Source: Clostridiales bacterium (GTDB taxonomy: Bacteria; Bacillota; Clostridia; Christensenellales; Aristaeellaceae). From it: a DNA stretch of 64,000 bases. Position 1 is the stretch's first letter. Each line of letters starts with the position of its first letter. The DNA is taken from positions 1 to 64,000 of the forward strand of contig JALFVL010000002.1 of the NCBI GenBank assembly GCA_022787165.1, written 5' to 3'. Below, in pieces: positions 52,593 to 61,571 of the stretch. The notes under the pieces were generated by a model, which searched no databases, was not told the origin of the DNA, and worked only from the letters and a program-made list of their open reading frames with translations. Both the position numbers and the translations under genes were made by a program.

Positions 52593-54263
52593 TCAGAACA
52601 GCCCCGTGATCACGCCGTCGTCGGTCACGTCGATATTGACCGCGGCTGGCACCTTCGGCAGGCCCGGCATCGTCATGATGTCGCCGGCGAGCGCGACGAC
52701 GAAGCCCGCGCCCGCGCTGACGCGCACCTGGCGGATCGTGAGGGTGAAGTTTTCCGGCGCGCCCAGCTTCTTGGGATCGTCGGAGAAGGAATACTGCGTC
52801 TTGGCGATGCACACGGGCATGCTCCCGCAGCCCTCGTCGGTCAGCTGCCGGATCGTCTTCATCGCGGCGGGGGCGAAGGAGACGTCCCTGGCGCCGTAAA
52901 TGCGCGTGGCGACGGCGCGGATCTTGTCCGCCAGCGGCAGCTCGTCCGGATAGGTGAAGGAGAACTTCTCCGGCTCCGCCTGCGCGATCTCGTCAAGCAC
53001 CAGGCGCGCCAGCTCGCGGCCGCCCTCGCCGCCCTTGGCCCAGACCTCGCAGAGCGCGACCTTCGCGCCCGTCTCGGCCGCGGCGCGGCGGACGAGCTCA
53101 ATCTCCGCATCGGTGTCGCTGGTGAAGCGGTTGAGCGCGACGACCGGGCGCAGGCCCCAGACCTCGCGGATATTGCGCAGGTGGCGGCGCAGGTTGGCAA
53201 GGCCGCGCTCGAGCGCCTCGAGGTTCTCCGCGCCCAGATCGGCCTTGGCGACACCGCCGTGGCTCTTGAGCGCGCGCACGGTCGCCACCAGCACGACGGC
53301 GCTGGGCGTCAGCCCCGCCATGCGGCACTTGATGTCGATGAACTTCTCCGCGCCCAGGTCCGCGCCGAAGCCGGCCTCCGTCACCACGACATCCGCCAGG
53401 CGAAGGGCGGTCTTCGTTGCGATGACCGTGTTGCAGCCGTGGGCGATGTTGGCGAACGGGCCGCCGTGGACGAACGCGGGCGTGCCAATCAGCGTCTGCA
53501 CGAGGTTCGGGCGCAGCGCGTCGCGCAGCAGCGCCGCGACGGCGCCCTGGGCGTGGATGTCGCCCGCGGTCACGGGCTTGTCGTCGTAGGTGCGCGCGAC
53601 GACGATGCGCGCGATGCGCGCCTTGAGGTCGGCGATGGAGGAGGCGAGGCAGAGCGTCGCCATGATCTCGCTGGCGGTTGTGATGTCGAAGCCGTCCTCG
53701 CGCGGGGTGCCGTTGGCCTTGCCGCCCAGGCCGTCGAGGATATTGCGCAGCTGGCGGTCGTTCATGTCCATGCAGCGCTTCCAGGTCACGCGGCGCGGAT
53801 CGATGGAAAGCGGATTGCCCTGCTGGATGCTGTTGTCGACCATCGCGGCGAGCAGGTTGTTGGCCGCGGTGATGGCGTGCATGTCGCCGGTGAAGTGGAG
53901 GTTGATGTCCTCCATCGGGATGACCTGCGCATAGCCGCCGCCGGTCGCGCCGCCCTTCACGCCAAAGACCGGGCCCAGGGACGGCTCGCGCAGCGCGAGG
54001 CAGACATTCTGGCCCTCCAGGTTCAGCGCGTCGGCCAGGCCGATGGAGACGGTCGTCTTGCCCTCGCCCGCGGGGGTCGGGTTGATCGCCGTGACGAGCA
54101 CGAGCTTGCCCCTGGCCGGGCGGTCCTTCAGGGCGAGATAATCAACCTTGGCCTTGTAGCGGCCGTAGTGCTCCAGCAGCTCGCCGGGAATCCCCGCGCG
54201 CGCGGCAATCTCGTCAATGGGCTTGGGGGTACAGGCCTGCGCGATTTCGATATCGCTTCTCAT
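52593..54263 (-). CDS. fhs: Formate-tetrahydrofolate ligase
   Basis: A 556-residue enzyme that makes 10-formyl-tetrahydrofolate from formate, ATP and tetrahydrofolate. The ATP-binding stretch [20 protein letters not shown] (20 residues), [15 protein letters not shown] and [17 protein letters not shown] are diagnostic, and the length is normal. It feeds purine synthesis and one-carbon metabolism. AAGGAGG lies before the start. A ZTP riboswitch precedes it. Confidence 0.98.
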   Translation of the reverse strand: MRSDIEIAQACTPKPIDEIAARAGIPGELLEHYGRYKAKVDYLALKDRPARGKLVLVTAINPTPAGEGKTTVSIGLADALNLEGQNVCLALREPSLGPVFGVKGGATGGGYAQVIPMEDINLHFTGDMHAITAANNLLAAMVDNSIQQGNPLSIDPRRVTWKRCMDMNDRQLRNILDGLGGKANGTPREDGFDITTASEIMATLCLASSIADLKARIARIVVARTYDDKPVTAGDIHAQGAVAALLRDALRPNLVQTLIGTPAFVHGGPFANIAHGCNTVIATKTALRLADVVVTEAGFGADLGAEKFIDIKCRMAGLTPSAVVLVATVRALKSHGGVAKADLGAENLEALERGLANLRRHLRNIREVWGLRPVVALNRFTSDTDAEIELVRRAAAETGAKVALCEVWAKGGEGGRELARLVLDEIAQAEPEKFSFTYPDELPLADKIRAVATRIYGARDVSFAPAAMKTIRQLTDEGCGSMPVCIAKTQYSFSDDPKKLGAPENFTLTIRQVRVSAGAGFVVALAGDIMTMPGLPKVPAAVNIDVTDDGVITGLF

Positions 54264-54295
54264 AAATCAGGAAACCTCCTTCATCCGGTGGCCTA

Positions 54296-54404
54296 CAAAA
54301 AGGGCGCACCGATTGCTCAGTGCGCCCAGACGGTCGGCATAATAGCGCTTTCGCGCCGCGATACTTCCCTGTGGTTTCTCCACTTCCGTCAGTCATATCG
54401 CTAT
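54296..54404 (-). ncRNA. ZTP (pfl) riboswitch with terminator
   Basis: Minus-strand leader of fhs. The 5' half has TGACTGACGG and GTGGAGAAACCAC followed by AGGGAAG; the 3' half has the pfl core GCCGACCGTCTGGGC (54324-54338). The end of that core forms the first arm of GGGCGCAC / GTGCGCCC, a terminator with five T. Binding of ZTP or ZMP would hold the core and block the terminator, turning on fhs when 10-formyl-tetrahydrofolate is short. The match to the pfl consensus is by eye. Confidence 0.88.
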
Positions 54405-54410
54405 GGGGTT

Positions 54411-54439
54411 AGCATAGCACAAACCGGCAAAGACGTCAA
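54411..54439 (-). promoter_or_regulatory. Promoter of fhs
   Basis: TTGACG, 17 bases, TATGCT on the minus strand, directly before the riboswitch. Confidence 0.7.
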
Positions 54440-54456
54440 GAGGCGAATGCCGCGGC

Positions 54457-55257
54457 TTACCAGGTGCGGGAGGCCATCGCGCGGAACTGCGCCACGGTGG
54501 TGGTGTGGGAGTTCAGGCCGCCGTCGACGGTCATGACCTGGCCGGTCACATAGGTGCTCTCGTCGGAGCCGAGGTAGACGCACAGGTAGCCGATATCCTC
54601 CGGGCAGCCGTAGCGGTTGACCATGATGTTGCTCAGGAAGATGTCCTTGAGGGCCTGCGGCACATGCGCCTCGTTCTGCGGGGTCACGATGAGGCCCGGA
54701 CGGACGCAGTTGCAGCGGATGTTGCTCTTGCCGTACTGGAGCGCGACGGACTGGGTCAGCATGTCGACGCCCGCCTTGGCACAGGCATAGGCGGTGGAGC
54801 CCAGGTCGCCGGCGCAGGAGGCCATGGAGCCGATGTTGACGATGGAGCCGCCGTTGTTCTTCTGCATGTAGGGCAGCGCGCACTTGGTGGTGTAGAAGGT
54901 GCCGCGCATATCGCTCTGGAAGATCGCGTCCCACATCTCGATGGTCAGCTCATCCACGCGTCCATCCTTGAGCGCGACGTTGGCGGCGTTGTTGACCAGG
55001 ATGTCGATCTTGCCATACTTCTCGACGGTATCCGCCATGAGGGACTCGATGCTCGCCGGATCGGTGATGTCCATGAAGTGATAGCTGGCCTCGCCGCCCG
55101 CCTTGACGATCTCGTCCACGACAGCCTGGCCCTTCTCCGCGCGGCGGCCGCAGATGACGACCTTCGCGCCCTCGGCCGCGTAGAGCTTCGCGATGCCGAT
55201 GCCGATGCCGCTGGTAGAGCCGGTAACGATGGCCACCTTGTCCTTGAGTCTGTTCAT
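54457..55257 (-). CDS. Short-chain dehydrogenase/reductase
   Basis: A 266-residue SDR. The cofactor motif GSTSGIGIGIAKLY (about 13-26), NNAAN, catalytic Ser in VNIGSMASCA and Tyr-x3-Lys in YACAKAGVD are intact, and VTGQVMTVDGGL closes the fold. CGRRAEK after the second strand suggests NADP(H). The substrate is unknown. The start at 55257 follows AAGGAGG; it has its own promoter and is transcribed alone. Confidence 0.92.
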   Translation of the reverse strand: MNRLKDKVAIVTGSTSGIGIGIAKLYAAEGAKVVICGRRAEKGQAVVDEIVKAGGEASYHFMDITDPASIESLMADTVEKYGKIDILVNNAANVALKDGRVDELTIEMWDAIFQSDMRGTFYTTKCALPYMQKNNGGSIVNIGSMASCAGDLGSTAYACAKAGVDMLTQSVALQYGKSNIRCNCVRPGLIVTPQNEAHVPQALKDIFLSNIMVNRYGCPEDIGYLCVYLGSDESTYVTGQVMTVDGGLNSHTTTVAQFRAMASRTW

Positions 55258-55338
55258 TGGAAACTCCTCCTTAATCGTATGGTCATATTGTCTATCGCAT
55301 GCTTCCATAGGGGGCGGCTATCGCAGCCCCTTTTGCTC

Positions 55339-55367
55339 AGTATAGCAAAACTGCACAGGGAAATCAA
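55339..55367 (-). promoter_or_regulatory. Promoter of the SDR gene
   Basis: TTGATT, 17 bases, TATACT on the minus strand, about 80 bases before the start. Confidence 0.7.
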
Positions 55368-55450
55368 GCCAAATTCAAAGGAAAAAACGGCGGCTTGCAA
55401 CTTTTTTCACAAAGATGGGCGCTGTGACGGGTGCAAATTCAAAGATGGCA

Positions 55451-55479
55451 TTGAAATTCTGTCTCCTTCGTGGTAAGAT
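55451..55479 (+). promoter_or_regulatory. Promoter of serC-serA
   Basis: TTGAAA, 17 bases, TAAGAT, about 85 bases before serC. Confidence 0.6.
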
Positions 55480-55564
55480 AGGGCAATACCTTCCCCGAAA
55501 ATGGTTGTTCTGCGCTGCCATCCTGCAATTTCGGGAAAGCGTCAAAGAAGAGGAGGCTATTCAC

Positions 55565-56635
55565 ATGGATCGCGTGTTCAATTTTGCGCCTGGCCCGTCG
55601 ATGCTGCCGCTGCCCGTGCTCGAGCAGGTGCAGCGCGAGCTGCTCTGCTATGGCAATACCGGCATGTCCGTCATGGAGATGAGCCATCGCTCCAAGATGT
55701 ATCTGGAGATCTTTAACCGCACGGTCGCCGACCTGAAGGACGTCATGGGCATCCCGGAGGGCTACAAGGTCATGTTCCTCCAGGGCGGCGCGACGGCGAT
55801 GTTCGCCGCCGTGGCGATGAACCTCATGGACGGCGGCAAGGCCGACTATGTCGATTCCGGCAACTTCGCCCACAACGCGCTCGTGGAGGCGAAGAAGTAC
55901 GGCGAGGTCAACGTCGCCGGCTCCTCCCGCGAGGACGGCTACAGCTACATTCCGGAATACACGCTCTCCCCGGACGCCAAATACGTCCACATCACGACGA
56001 ACAACACCATCTACGGCACCCGCTGGGACCACATCCCGCAGACGAACGGCGTGCCGCTGGTCGCGGATATGTCCTCGAACATCCTCTCGGAGGTCTACGA
56101 CGTCAGCCGCTTCGGCGTGATCTACGCCGGCGCGCAGAAGAACGTCGCCCCCGCAGGCGTCGTCATCCTGATCGTGCGCGAGGATCTGCTGGGCCATGAG
56201 CTGCCCATCACCCCGAAGGTCATGAGCTTTCAGAAGATGGCCGACGCGGACAGCATGCTCAACACGCCCAACTGCTTCGGCATCTACGTCGCCGGGCTGA
56301 CCTTCCAGTGGATCAAGGCGCAGGGCGGCGTCGCGGCGCTTGAAAAGGTCAACATCGAGAAGGCGAAGCTGCTCTACGACTTCCTCGACGAGAGCAGGCT
56401 CTTCAGGGGCACCGCCCGCGCGAAGGACCGCAGCCGCATGAACGTGACCTTTGTCACCGGCGACGCGGACAAGGACGCGCTCTTTGTCAAGGAGGCCGCT
56501 GCGCAGGGCCTGGTGAACCTCAAGGGCCACCGTATCGTCGGCGGCATGCGCGCGAGCATCTACAACGCCATGCCCATCGAGGGCGTGCGCAGGCTCGTCG
56601 CCTTCATGAAGGACTTCGAGGTCAAAAACGCCTGA
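55565..56635 (+). CDS. serC: Phosphoserine aminotransferase
   Basis: A 356-residue PLP aminotransferase converting 3-phosphohydroxypyruvate to phosphoserine. FNFAPGPSMLPLPVLEQVQ, GMSVMEMSHRSK, FLQGGATAMFAAV and the PLP lysine in YAGAQKNVAPAGV are conserved. The start at 55565 follows GAGGAGG; upstream codons of the open frame are leader. serA follows 15 bases after the stop; no phosphoserine phosphatase gene is nearby. Confidence 0.96.
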   Translation: MDRVFNFAPGPSMLPLPVLEQVQRELLCYGNTGMSVMEMSHRSKMYLEIFNRTVADLKDVMGIPEGYKVMFLQGGATAMFAAVAMNLMDGGKADYVDSGNFAHNALVEAKKYGEVNVAGSSREDGYSYIPEYTLSPDAKYVHITTNNTIYGTRWDHIPQTNGVPLVADMSSNILSEVYDVSRFGVIYAGAQKNVAPAGVVILIVREDLLGHELPITPKVMSFQKMADADSMLNTPNCFGIYVAGLTFQWIKAQGGVAALEKVNIEKAKLLYDFLDESRLFRGTARAKDRSRMNVTFVTGDADKDALFVKEAAAQGLVNLKGHRIVGGMRASIYNAMPIEGVRRLVAFMKDFEVKNA

Positions 56636-56650
56636 GAAAGGAAGACCGTC

Positions 56651-57829
56651 ATGGCTTATCAGATCAAGACCCTCAACGCGATTTCCTCCGCGATCTACAC
56701 CCAGCTCGGCGAGCAGTACCGCGTCAGCGACGACGCGCAGGCGCCCGACGCGATTCTCGTGCGCTCCGCCTCGATGCATGAGACGCCGATCCCCGAGAGC
56801 GTGCTGAGCATCGCGCGCGCCGGCGCGGGCTACAACAACATCCCCGTCGACGCCTGCTCCGAGCGCGGCATCTGTGTCTTCAACACGCCGGGCGCCAACG
56901 CCAACGCCGTGTGCGAGATGGTGCTGTGCGGCCTGCTGCTCTCCTGCCGCGACGTCGTGGGCGGCATCGAGTGGGCGCGCACGCTCAAGGGCCAGGGCGA
57001 TCAGGTCGAAAAGGCCGTCGAGAAGGGCAAGAAGGCCTTCGTCGGCCCGGAGCTGCGCGGCAAGACGCTGGGCGTCATCGGCCTGGGCGCCATCGGCGTG
57101 CTGGTGGCCAACGCCGCGACGGCGCTTGGCATGAACGTCGTGGGCTATGACCCGATGATCTCCGTCGAGCACGCGTGGAAGCTCTCCCGCGACATCCGCC
57201 GCGAGAATTCGCTCGACGCGCTCTTCTCCGCCTGCGACTTTGTGACCGTACACGTGCCGCTGAGCGACAAGACCCGCGGCATGATCGGCGGGCGCGCGCT
57301 GTCGCTGTGCCGCAAGGGCGTGCGCATCATGAACTTCGCGCGCGGCGGCCTCGTCGACGATGAGGCGCTCATCGCCGCGCTGGGCGACGGCCGCGTCGCC
57401 TGCTATGTGACCGACTTCCCCAGCGACGCGCTCATCGGCCTGCCCGGCGTCATCGCGATCCCGCATCTGGGCGCCTCCACGCCCGAGAGCGAGGAAAACT
57501 GCGCCGTCATGGCCGCCGCGCAGACCCGCGACTTCCTCGAGTCCGGCATCATCCGCAACAGCGTCAACCTGCCCGCCGTCGACGTCGCGCCCGCCGTCAA
57601 GCCGCGTCTTTTGTGCATCCACGAGAACGTGCCCAACGTGCTGGGCTCGATCACCTCGGCGGTCGCCTCCTTCGGCCTGAACATCTCCGACCTCGTCAAC
57701 CGCTCCCGCGGCGCGATGGCCGTCTCCGTCGTGGATATCGACGAGGTGCCGCAGAATGTACGCGAGGCGCTCGTCGGCAAGGCAAAGGCCATCGCCGGCA
57801 TGAAGCGCGTGCGCCTGCTGGGCGTGTAA
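56651..57829 (+). CDS. serA: D-3-phosphoglycerate dehydrogenase
   Basis: A 392-residue serine-pathway dehydrogenase with NAD-binding GLGAIGVLVANAATALGMNV (20 residues), ARGGLVDDEAL and the catalytic His in IPHLGASTPESEENC. A C-terminal ACT domain (about 322-392, LCIHENVPNVLGSITSAV) suggests serine feedback. The ASB domain of long SerA proteins is absent. In an operon with serC. Confidence 0.95.
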   Translation: MAYQIKTLNAISSAIYTQLGEQYRVSDDAQAPDAILVRSASMHETPIPESVLSIARAGAGYNNIPVDACSERGICVFNTPGANANAVCEMVLCGLLLSCRDVVGGIEWARTLKGQGDQVEKAVEKGKKAFVGPELRGKTLGVIGLGAIGVLVANAATALGMNVVGYDPMISVEHAWKLSRDIRRENSLDALFSACDFVTVHVPLSDKTRGMIGGRALSLCRKGVRIMNFARGGLVDDEALIAALGDGRVACYVTDFPSDALIGLPGVIAIPHLGASTPESEENCAVMAAAQTRDFLESGIIRNSVNLPAVDVAPAVKPRLLCIHENVPNVLGSITSAVASFGLNISDLVNRSRGAMAVSVVDIDEVPQNVREALVGKAKAIAGMKRVRLLGV

Positions 57830-58129
57830 GCGCCGTCCGTGCCGCTGGCACTGGCGTTTGACACGGACAGCTACTTCTACGGCATGCTCCCGGTCGTCAT
57901 CGGCATCGGCCAGGCGTTCGGCGTCAACGCGCTGCCCATCGCCGTGGCCATGGTCGTCTGCCGCAACTGCGCAACCTTCATCAGCCCGATGGTGCCCGCC
58001 ACGCTGCTGGGCACGGGTCTGGCCGAGGTGGACATCAAGGATCACATCGAGGCGAGCTTCGGCTATGTCTGGGTGTTCTCCATCCTGTGCATGCTCGCGG
58101 CAATCCTCTTTGGCATCATGCCGCTGTAA
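57830..58129 (+). pseudogene. C-terminal remnant of a CitMHS citrate transporter
   Basis: About 98 codons directly after the serA stop encode only the end of a CitMHS-type (metal-)citrate:proton symporter: LAFDTDSYFYGMLPVVIGIG, then FISPMVPATLLGTGLAEVDI and a final membrane segment. The family is about 430 residues, so more than three quarters is missing. No start with a ribosome binding site exists. Terminator 58153-58194 follows, so the fragment is still at the end of the serC-serA transcript. Confidence 0.8.
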
Positions 58130-58152
58130 TTGAGTCTCTGCGATCACGCCAC

Positions 58153-58194
58153 GGAAGCCGCAGGATGTACCCCCATCCTGCGGCTTCCGCTGTT
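58153..58194. terminator. Terminator, serCA operon and convergent gene
   Basis: GGAAGCCGCAGGATG / CATCCTGCGGCTTCC perfect 15-base arms with a short loop, followed by CTGTTT. Confidence 0.85.
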
Positions 58195-58225
58195 TCACTT
58201 CATGGCCGCGTATCGCGTCCACTTT

Positions 58226-58699
58226 TCACCGGATCCTCACCCGGGTCTCCCCGCTGCGCAGGTACATCCGCTCGGGATAGGCCTCCAGCGCGTTGAACTC
58301 GAAGAAGACCTCCTTCGCGCCCACGTCGGTCATGCCCCGCGCGCCGGACATCGCCGCCTCCAGCACGTTGTCCTCGCCGTCGGTCAGAACGGCGCGCCTG
58401 GCCCAGCGGGCATTGACCTCCGCCGCGCTCCAGTTGCGGTCAACCTCAAACAGGCCCGCCGCCGTGCGCCGGTCGCGCTCCGCCTGCGCATCGACCGCCT
58501 CCGGCCTGGGCTCCATCGTCACGCACAGATACAGCCGCACGGAGGCATAGATGACATGGACGCCGGAGGCGACGCTCTCCCCGAGATCCGTGAGCGCGCG
58601 CAGCGTCTGCGTCGTGCTGCCGGGAACCGGACGCTCGCGCCGCCGCCTCTGCTTCGAATCAAAGAGCCGGGTAAAATCGTCTGCGTGAAAGCCAAACAT
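58226..58699 (-). CDS. Hypothetical protein
   Basis: A 157-residue soluble protein I do not recognise. It has an Arg-rich stretch (QRRRRER, about 17-23), a hydrophobic strand (HVIYASVRLYLCVTM, about 48-62) and a mixed alpha/beta C-terminus. AGAGGAAG before the ATG and good codon use support it. Convergent with serCA and divergent from the rhodanese gene. Confidence 0.6.
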   Translation of the reverse strand: MFGFHADDFTRLFDSKQRRRRERPVPGSTTQTLRALTDLGESVASGVHVIYASVRLYLCVTMEPRPEAVDAQAERDRRTAAGLFEVDRNWSAAEVNARWARRAVLTDGEDNVLEAAMSGARGMTDVGAKEVFFEFNALEAYPERMYLRSGETRVRIR

Positions 58700-58832
58700 G
58701 CCGCTTCCTCCTCTGTGTGCCTGCCCCGGCGCGCCTTCCTGCCGGGCCTCTGTCTCTTTATCCCTTTAGACGCGCGAAACCTGACAGCTTTTGCGCGCGG
58801 CGGCGCATTTTGGAAAAACTCCAACGCGCGGA

Positions 58833-58862
58833 TTGACACCGCCGTGCCGCGGGTGCTATCAT
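58833..58862 (+). promoter_or_regulatory. Promoter of the rhodanese gene
   Basis: TTGACA, 18 bases, TATCAT, 29 bases before the start. Confidence 0.7.
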
Positions 58863-58891
58863 GGGCGCAGCCAAGGCCAGGGAGGTTCACG

Positions 58892-59227
58892 ATGGAGGAC
58901 TATCAAAAGACCGCCGCGCAGATGGCGGCGGACACGCAGGACAAGCTCATTCTCGATCTGCGCAGGGAGGAGGACAGCCGGCGCAGCCCCTGCCCGGGGG
59001 CCGTCTCCCTGTGGTGGGAGACGATGGAGCAGACCCTTCAGGCGCAGGGCGTCGAGGCCCTCCGCCTGCCCAGGGACAGGCCGATCTATCTGCTTTGCTA
59101 TACCGGCGAGACCAGCGACGAATACGCGCAGCTGCTGCGCAGCCGGGGCTACGACGCCTACAGCGTCGCACAGGGCTATCGGGGCTATCTGCGCCACGCG
59201 CTGGGGCTCGACGCCCCCAAGACGTAA
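58892..59227 (+). CDS. Rhodanese-like domain protein
   Basis: A 111-residue single-domain protein. LILDLRREEDSRRSPCPGAV, the active-site loop YLLCYTGETSDEYA with its Cys, and GYDAYSVAQGYRGY match rhodaneses. Such proteins carry sulfur as a Cys persulfide. The start at 58892 follows AGGGAGG. It is monocistronic between a promoter and a strong terminator. Confidence 0.85.
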   Translation: MEDYQKTAAQMAADTQDKLILDLRREEDSRRSPCPGAVSLWWETMEQTLQAQGVEALRLPRDRPIYLLCYTGETSDEYAQLLRSRGYDAYSVAQGYRGYLRHALGLDAPKT

Positions 59228-59246
59228 AAGCCCCTTTGGAAAACCC

Positions 59247-59305
59247 AAAAAGCGGGACCTTCCCGGGACGGCGATGCCGTCTCCCCGAGGGAAGTCCCGC
59301 TTTTT
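59247..59305. terminator. Bidirectional terminator, rhodanese and TetR genes
   Basis: AAAAGCGGGACCTTCCC and GGGAAGTCCCGCTTTTT form the outer stem, with an inner GACGGC/GCCGTC hairpin. Confidence 0.85.
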
Positions 59306-59392
59306 CATTTTGGACCGGAAAAAGCCCCGCCCGCTGTCAAGGGGGAGGCGGCGCAAACGGGGGCGCTTTCGTTTCAAAAGCGCCCCCAGCGG

Positions 59393-59995
59393 TTATTCTG
59401 TTTCCCCGCCGAGCAGGCGCAGCACGGCGTTTCGCCCCGTGCCGTCCATCAGGGCGCACAGCCGCGCCGCGGTGTCGACCAGGTCATAGGCCATACCGGC
59501 GTTGAGCCAGTCGAGGACGACGCCCTGAAACGTGCTCTTGTAGTAGAGGATGAGCAGCGCCTTGTCCTGCTGGGAAACGCGCAGGCCCCGGGTCATGTTC
59601 TCGACATGGCGGGAGACGATATGGCGGTTGGTCCGCTCAATCAGCGCGACAAACTCGTCCCGGCGCTCGGAGCGGTAGACGTGGTCGAGCACGCGCCGCT
59701 GCTCCATCGCGCAGCGCGCGGCGGGAAGGACACAGTCGGCCGCCGTGTCAAACCTCGCTTGGCCGACGAGGCAGTCCGCCCAGATCCGCAGGGTGGTCTC
59801 CAGCAGGGACGGGACATCCTGAAAGTGATAATAGAAGGTGTTGCGATGGATGCGGCACCGGCTGACGATGTCCCGGACGGTGATGCTGCCGTAGGGCTTC
59901 TCCTCCAGGAGCGACCAGAATGCCTCGACGATCGCGCATTCCGTGCGGCTGAGGCCGTGCTCCTCCCAGGCCGGATGCGCCGCGCTGTCCCTCAT
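59393..59995 (-). CDS. TetR-family transcriptional regulator
   Basis: A 200-residue regulator with the HTH ITVRDIVSRCRIHRNTFYYH (20 residues) and a helical C-terminal domain. It begins 11 bases after leuB in the same direction, so it is probably carried on the leu transcript although its target may be elsewhere. Confidence 0.9.
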   Translation of the reverse strand: MRDSAAHPAWEEHGLSRTECAIVEAFWSLLEEKPYGSITVRDIVSRCRIHRNTFYYHFQDVPSLLETTLRIWADCLVGQARFDTAADCVLPAARCAMEQRRVLDHVYRSERRDEFVALIERTNRHIVSRHVENMTRGLRVSQQDKALLILYYKSTFQGVVLDWLNAGMAYDLVDTAARLCALMDGTGRNAVLRLLGGETE

Positions 59996-60006
59996 GCGCC
60001 CCTCCG

Positions 60007-61077
60007 TCAGATGCGCTGCGCGACGAGGTCGCCCATCTGCGTACAGCCAACCCTCGTGCAGCCCTCGGAGAAGATGTCGCCCGTGCGATAGCCCTCGTCA
60101 AGCACCCGGGAGACGGCCTGCTCGATGGCCGCGGCCTCATCCTCCAGGTCCAGGCTGTGGCGCAGCAGCAGCGCGCCGGAGAGGATCGTGCCCAGCGGGT
60201 TGGCGATGTCCCGGCCGGCGATGTCGGGCGCGGAGCCGTGAATCGGCTCATACAATCCGCGTGTGCCGCTGCCCAGGCTCGCGGAGGGCATCATGCCCAG
60301 GCTGCCCGCGATGGCGGCGCTCTCGTCGGAGAGGATGTCGCCGAAGAGGTTGCCGGTGATCATGACGTCGAACTGGCTCGGGCGCAGGATGAGCTGCATC
60401 GCGGCGTTGTCGACGTACATATAGCTGACCTCGACCTCGGGGTAATCGCTGGCGACCTTCGCGACGGTCTCGCGCCAGAGGCGGGAGCATTCGAGAACGT
60501 TCGCCTTGTCCACCGAGCAGAGCTTGCCGCGGCGCTTCTTCGCCATCTCAAAGCCGATGCGCGCGAGGCGCTCGACCTCCATCTCGGAATAGGCCATCTC
60601 GTCGGTCGCGGCCTTGCGGTCCTCGCTGCGCCAGCGCTTGCCGAAGTAGATGTCGCCCGTCAGCTCGCGCAGGATCATGATGTCGATTGGCTTGCTGATG
60701 ATGTCCGGGCGCAGCGGACAGGCGCCGGCCAGCTGCGGATGGATCGTGCAGGGGCGCAGATTCGCGAACACCTGCATGCCCTTGCGCAGGGCGAGCAGGC
60801 CCTTTTCCGGGCGGCGGGCGGCCTCCACGCCGTCCCACTTCGGGCCGCCGACGCTGCCCATGAGCACGGCATCCGCCGCGTTGCAGGCCGCGAGCGTCTC
60901 CTCGGTCAGCGGCACGCCGAATTCGTCGATGGAGGCGCCGCCGAGCCTGCGCTCGTCAAAATGGAAGGTATGACCGTACTTGGCCGCGACGGCCTGAAGC
61001 ACCTTGACGGCCTGCGCGACGATCTCCGGGCCGATGTAATCGCCCGGAAGGGTGACGATATTTGCGTTCATGCTCAC
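60007..61077 (-). CDS. leuB: 3-isopropylmalate dehydrogenase
   Basis: A 356-residue enzyme that oxidises and decarboxylates 3-isopropylmalate with NAD. LPGDYIGPEIVAQAVKVL at the N-terminus, LRELTGDIYFG, the metal-binding NLFGDILSDESA and LYEPIHGSAPDIAGRDIANP (20 residues) are diagnostic. Start overlaps the leuD stop by 4 bases. Confidence 0.97.
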   Translation of the reverse strand: MSMNANIVTLPGDYIGPEIVAQAVKVLQAVAAKYGHTFHFDERRLGGASIDEFGVPLTEETLAACNAADAVLMGSVGGPKWDGVEAARRPEKGLLALRKGMQVFANLRPCTIHPQLAGACPLRPDIISKPIDIMILRELTGDIYFGKRWRSEDRKAATDEMAYSEMEVERLARIGFEMAKKRRGKLCSVDKANVLECSRLWRETVAKVASDYPEVEVSYMYVDNAAMQLILRPSQFDVMITGNLFGDILSDESAAIAGSLGMMPSASLGSGTRGLYEPIHGSAPDIAGRDIANPLGTILSGALLLRHSLDLEDEAAAIEQAVSRVLDEGYRTGDIFSEGCTRVGCTQMGDLVAQRI

Positions 61078-61568
61078 GCCTCCATCCGCTTGCGCACAAC
61101 CGCAGCGATGCCGCCGCTTCGGATGATCTCCTGAATGAACGGCGGGAAGGGCGCGGCGGTGAAGCTTTCGCCGGTCGTCAGGTCGTCAATTTTGCCGGTA
61201 TCCAGATCGACAGCGACCTCATCCCCCTCGCGGATGGCCGCGGAGGCGGCGGGGCATTCGACGATCGCCAGGCCGATGTCGATGGCGTTGCGGTAGAAGA
61301 TGCGGGCGAAGCTGTCCGCGATGACGAGCTGCACGCCGCTGGCCTTGATGGCGATGGGCGCATGCTCACGGGAGGAGCCGCAGCCGAAGTTGCGGCCCGC
61401 AACGATGATCTTGCTCGCCTTGAGCTTCTTCTTGAAGCCGCTGTCCAGATCCTCCATGCAGTGGGAGGCCAGCTCGGCGGGATCGGTGGTGTTAAGGTAG
61501 CGGGCGGGGATGATGACGTCGGTGTCGACGTGATCGCCGTATTTGATGACGGTAGACTGAACGTTCAT
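61074..61568 (-). CDS. leuD: 3-isopropylmalate dehydratase, small subunit
   Basis: A 164-residue subunit. KYGDHVDTDVIIPARYLNT and GRNFGCGSSREHAPIAIKA (with the swivel-loop substrate residues) are conserved. It pairs with LeuC to isomerise 2- to 3-isopropylmalate. It begins 4 bases after leuC. Confidence 0.97.
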   Translation of the reverse strand: MNVQSTVIKYGDHVDTDVIIPARYLNTTDPAELASHCMEDLDSGFKKKLKASKIIVAGRNFGCGSSREHAPIAIKASGVQLVIADSFARIFYRNAIDIGLAIVECPAASAAIREGDEVAVDLDTGKIDDLTTGESFTAAPFPPFIQEIIRSGGIAAVVRKRMEA

Positions 61569-61571
61569 GGC

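Larger units (their letters stand above)
55258..55564. promoter_or_regulatory. Divergent promoter region, SDR / serC
   Basis: A 307-base gap without a gene. It holds both promoters and a possible hairpin in the serC leader (CCCGAAA near 55495 with TTTCGGG near 55535). Confidence 0.65.

Noticed and set aside
55439..58222. 927-codon minus-strand frame
   Set aside because: Antisense to serC and serA, which have all family motifs.
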